Shown one piece after another: positions 5,853 through 6,647 of a DNA stretch of 6,647 nucleotides. A model generated the notes under the pieces. That model saw only the letters and a list, made by a program, of their open reading frames with translations, was not told the DNA's origin and did not search any database. Made by a program: the position numbers and the translations under genes. Origin of the DNA: an uncultured Oscillospiraceae bacterium (GTDB lineage Bacteria; Bacillota; Clostridia; Oscillospirales; Acutalibacteraceae); NCBI GenBank assembly GCA_900555805.1, contig USMJ01000071.1, positions 1-6,647 of the forward strand, in the 5' to 3' direction. Positions within the stretch are counted from its first letter, which is position 1. Each line of letters starts with the position of its first letter.

Positions 5853-6647
5853 TGGACTGTAACATACTTTCTTACGGCGCTGTCGGTGACGGAATTACCG
5901 ACGATGCCGTAAGCATACAAAAGGCGATAGACGAATGTGAAAAGACGGGCGGCAGGGTTATTATACCGTCGGGTCACACATTTTTGTCATCTTCAATAAA
6001 AGCCAAACCGTGCGTTGAACTTCACATTGAAAAAGACGCGGTACTCAAAGCGATCGGAGACATTGACGGTTATATACGCCCGTCGCAGACTCTCAACGAC
6101 CCCGAAACCGCGCCCGTCGGGAATCCCGTCACGGATAAACCTGCGTTCGCGTTTATCTACGGCTACGGCGCGGACGGCTTTTCGATATCGGGCGAAGGTA
6201 CGATCGACGGGAACTGCTACGCTTTTGTTAAAAGGCAAAATCAATACTATGTCACGGGAGATTTTTACCCGAGACCGACAATGATCTATATCGAAAACAG
6301 TCGGGATATATCCTTCAGCGGTGTGACAATGACAAACGCCCCGTTCTGGACGCTTCATCCGGCAGGCTGTGAAAATGTCGTTATAGACGGAATAAAGATA
6401 AAAAATCCGCTTGATGTCGCCAACAGCGACGGAATCGATCCCGATCACTGCAACGGTGTTGTTATCAGAAACTGTGAAATCCGATGCGCCGACGATTGTA
6501 TTTGTCTTAAAAACACAGTCGGAAACCGAGAATACGGCGACTGTGAAAATATAAGGGTACACGACTGTGATCTGACTTCGACTTCGGCGGCGATAAAGAT
6601 AGGCACCGAGGGTATGGCGGATTTCAGGAATATCACATTCGAGCGAT
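5852..6647 (+). CDS. Glycoside hydrolase family 28 (polygalacturonase-like), 3'-partial
   Basis: The frame starts at the ATG of a TAATG overlap (5852-5854) with the hydrolase stop and stays open for 265 codons to the window end. A weak AAGAG ribosome binding site lies at 5841-5845, so coupled translation is likely. The N-terminus (YGAVGDGITDDAVSIQKAID, residues 8-27) is the first turn typical of right-handed beta-helix pectinases. Two of the catalytic blocks are present: NSDGID (191-196, for NTDG-x-D) and ADD (213-215), giving the aspartates D193, D214 and D215. GH28 enzymes hydrolyse alpha-1,4 galacturonide or related bonds in pectin. The usual GHG block appears as SAAIKIGTE (245-253), without His. 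There is no signal peptide, so it is probably cytoplasmic and may act on imported oligosaccharides. The C-terminus is outside the window. The family is firm; the exact substrate (galacturonan, rhamnogalacturonan or other) is open. Confidence 0.92.
   Translation, partial: MDCNILSYGAVGDGITDDAVSIQKAIDECEKTGGRVIIPSGHTFLSSSIKAKPCVELHIEKDAVLKAIGDIDGYIRPSQTLNDPETAPVGNPVTDKPAFAFIYGYGADGFSISGEGTIDGNCYAFVKRQNQYYVTGDFYPRPTMIYIENSRDISFSGVTMTNAPFWTLHPAGCENVVIDGIKIKNPLDVANSDGIDPDHCNGVVIRNCEIRCADDCICLKNTVGNREYGDCENIRVHDCDLTSTSAAIKIGTEGMADFRNITFER

Noticed and set aside
5993..6562. A 189-codon antisense open frame opposite the GH28 gene
   Set aside because: The + strand frame has clear GH28 motifs. The antisense product is a shadow with no family resemblance.

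Overview
The window reads as chromosomal DNA of a Clostridia-like Firmicute, most plausibly an uncultured Oscillospirales or relative from gut or rumen. The reasons are a PcrA-type helicase with a C-terminal KKFGDGVI domain, strong Gly-rich ribosome binding sites, dense co-directional genes, and a pectin-active GH28 enzyme. The taxonomic assignment is inference. All supported genes are on the + strand.

Left end (3-878): one open frame that joins two unrelated proteins. About the first 37 codons match the C-terminal part of the RuvB AAA+ ATPase. The rest is the membrane 'competence' domain of ComEC/Rec2. The join falls in a short stretch that fits both families, so it is either an assembly chimera or a real short-homology rearrangement. 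The ComEC part ends without the usual metallo-beta-lactamase domain. Nine bases after its stop comes a TtcA-family tRNA thiolase (888-1715), whose ribosome binding site overlaps the comEC stop. A hairpin terminator (1726-1756) closes this unit.

Middle (1716-1893): a 178-base AT-rich intergenic region with the terminator and a candidate sigma-A promoter (TTGAGT, 17 bases, TAAAAT).

Right unit (1894-end): a PcrA/UvrD helicase, a secreted alpha/beta-hydrolase (lipase-like), and a GH28 polygalacturonase-like protein that runs off the window. The reading frames touch or overlap (ATGA between the first two, TAATG between the last two), so one transcript with coupled translation is likely. The functional mix of DNA repair, exported hydrolase and pectin hydrolase is unusual. 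It may reflect genome compaction rather than a shared pathway.

I saw no mobile element, CRISPR array, tRNA or rRNA. I found no convincing new defence or signalling system. The observations most worth checking are the RuvB/ComEC junction, the GH28 protein lacking the usual GHG histidine, and the uncharacterised secreted hydrolase.
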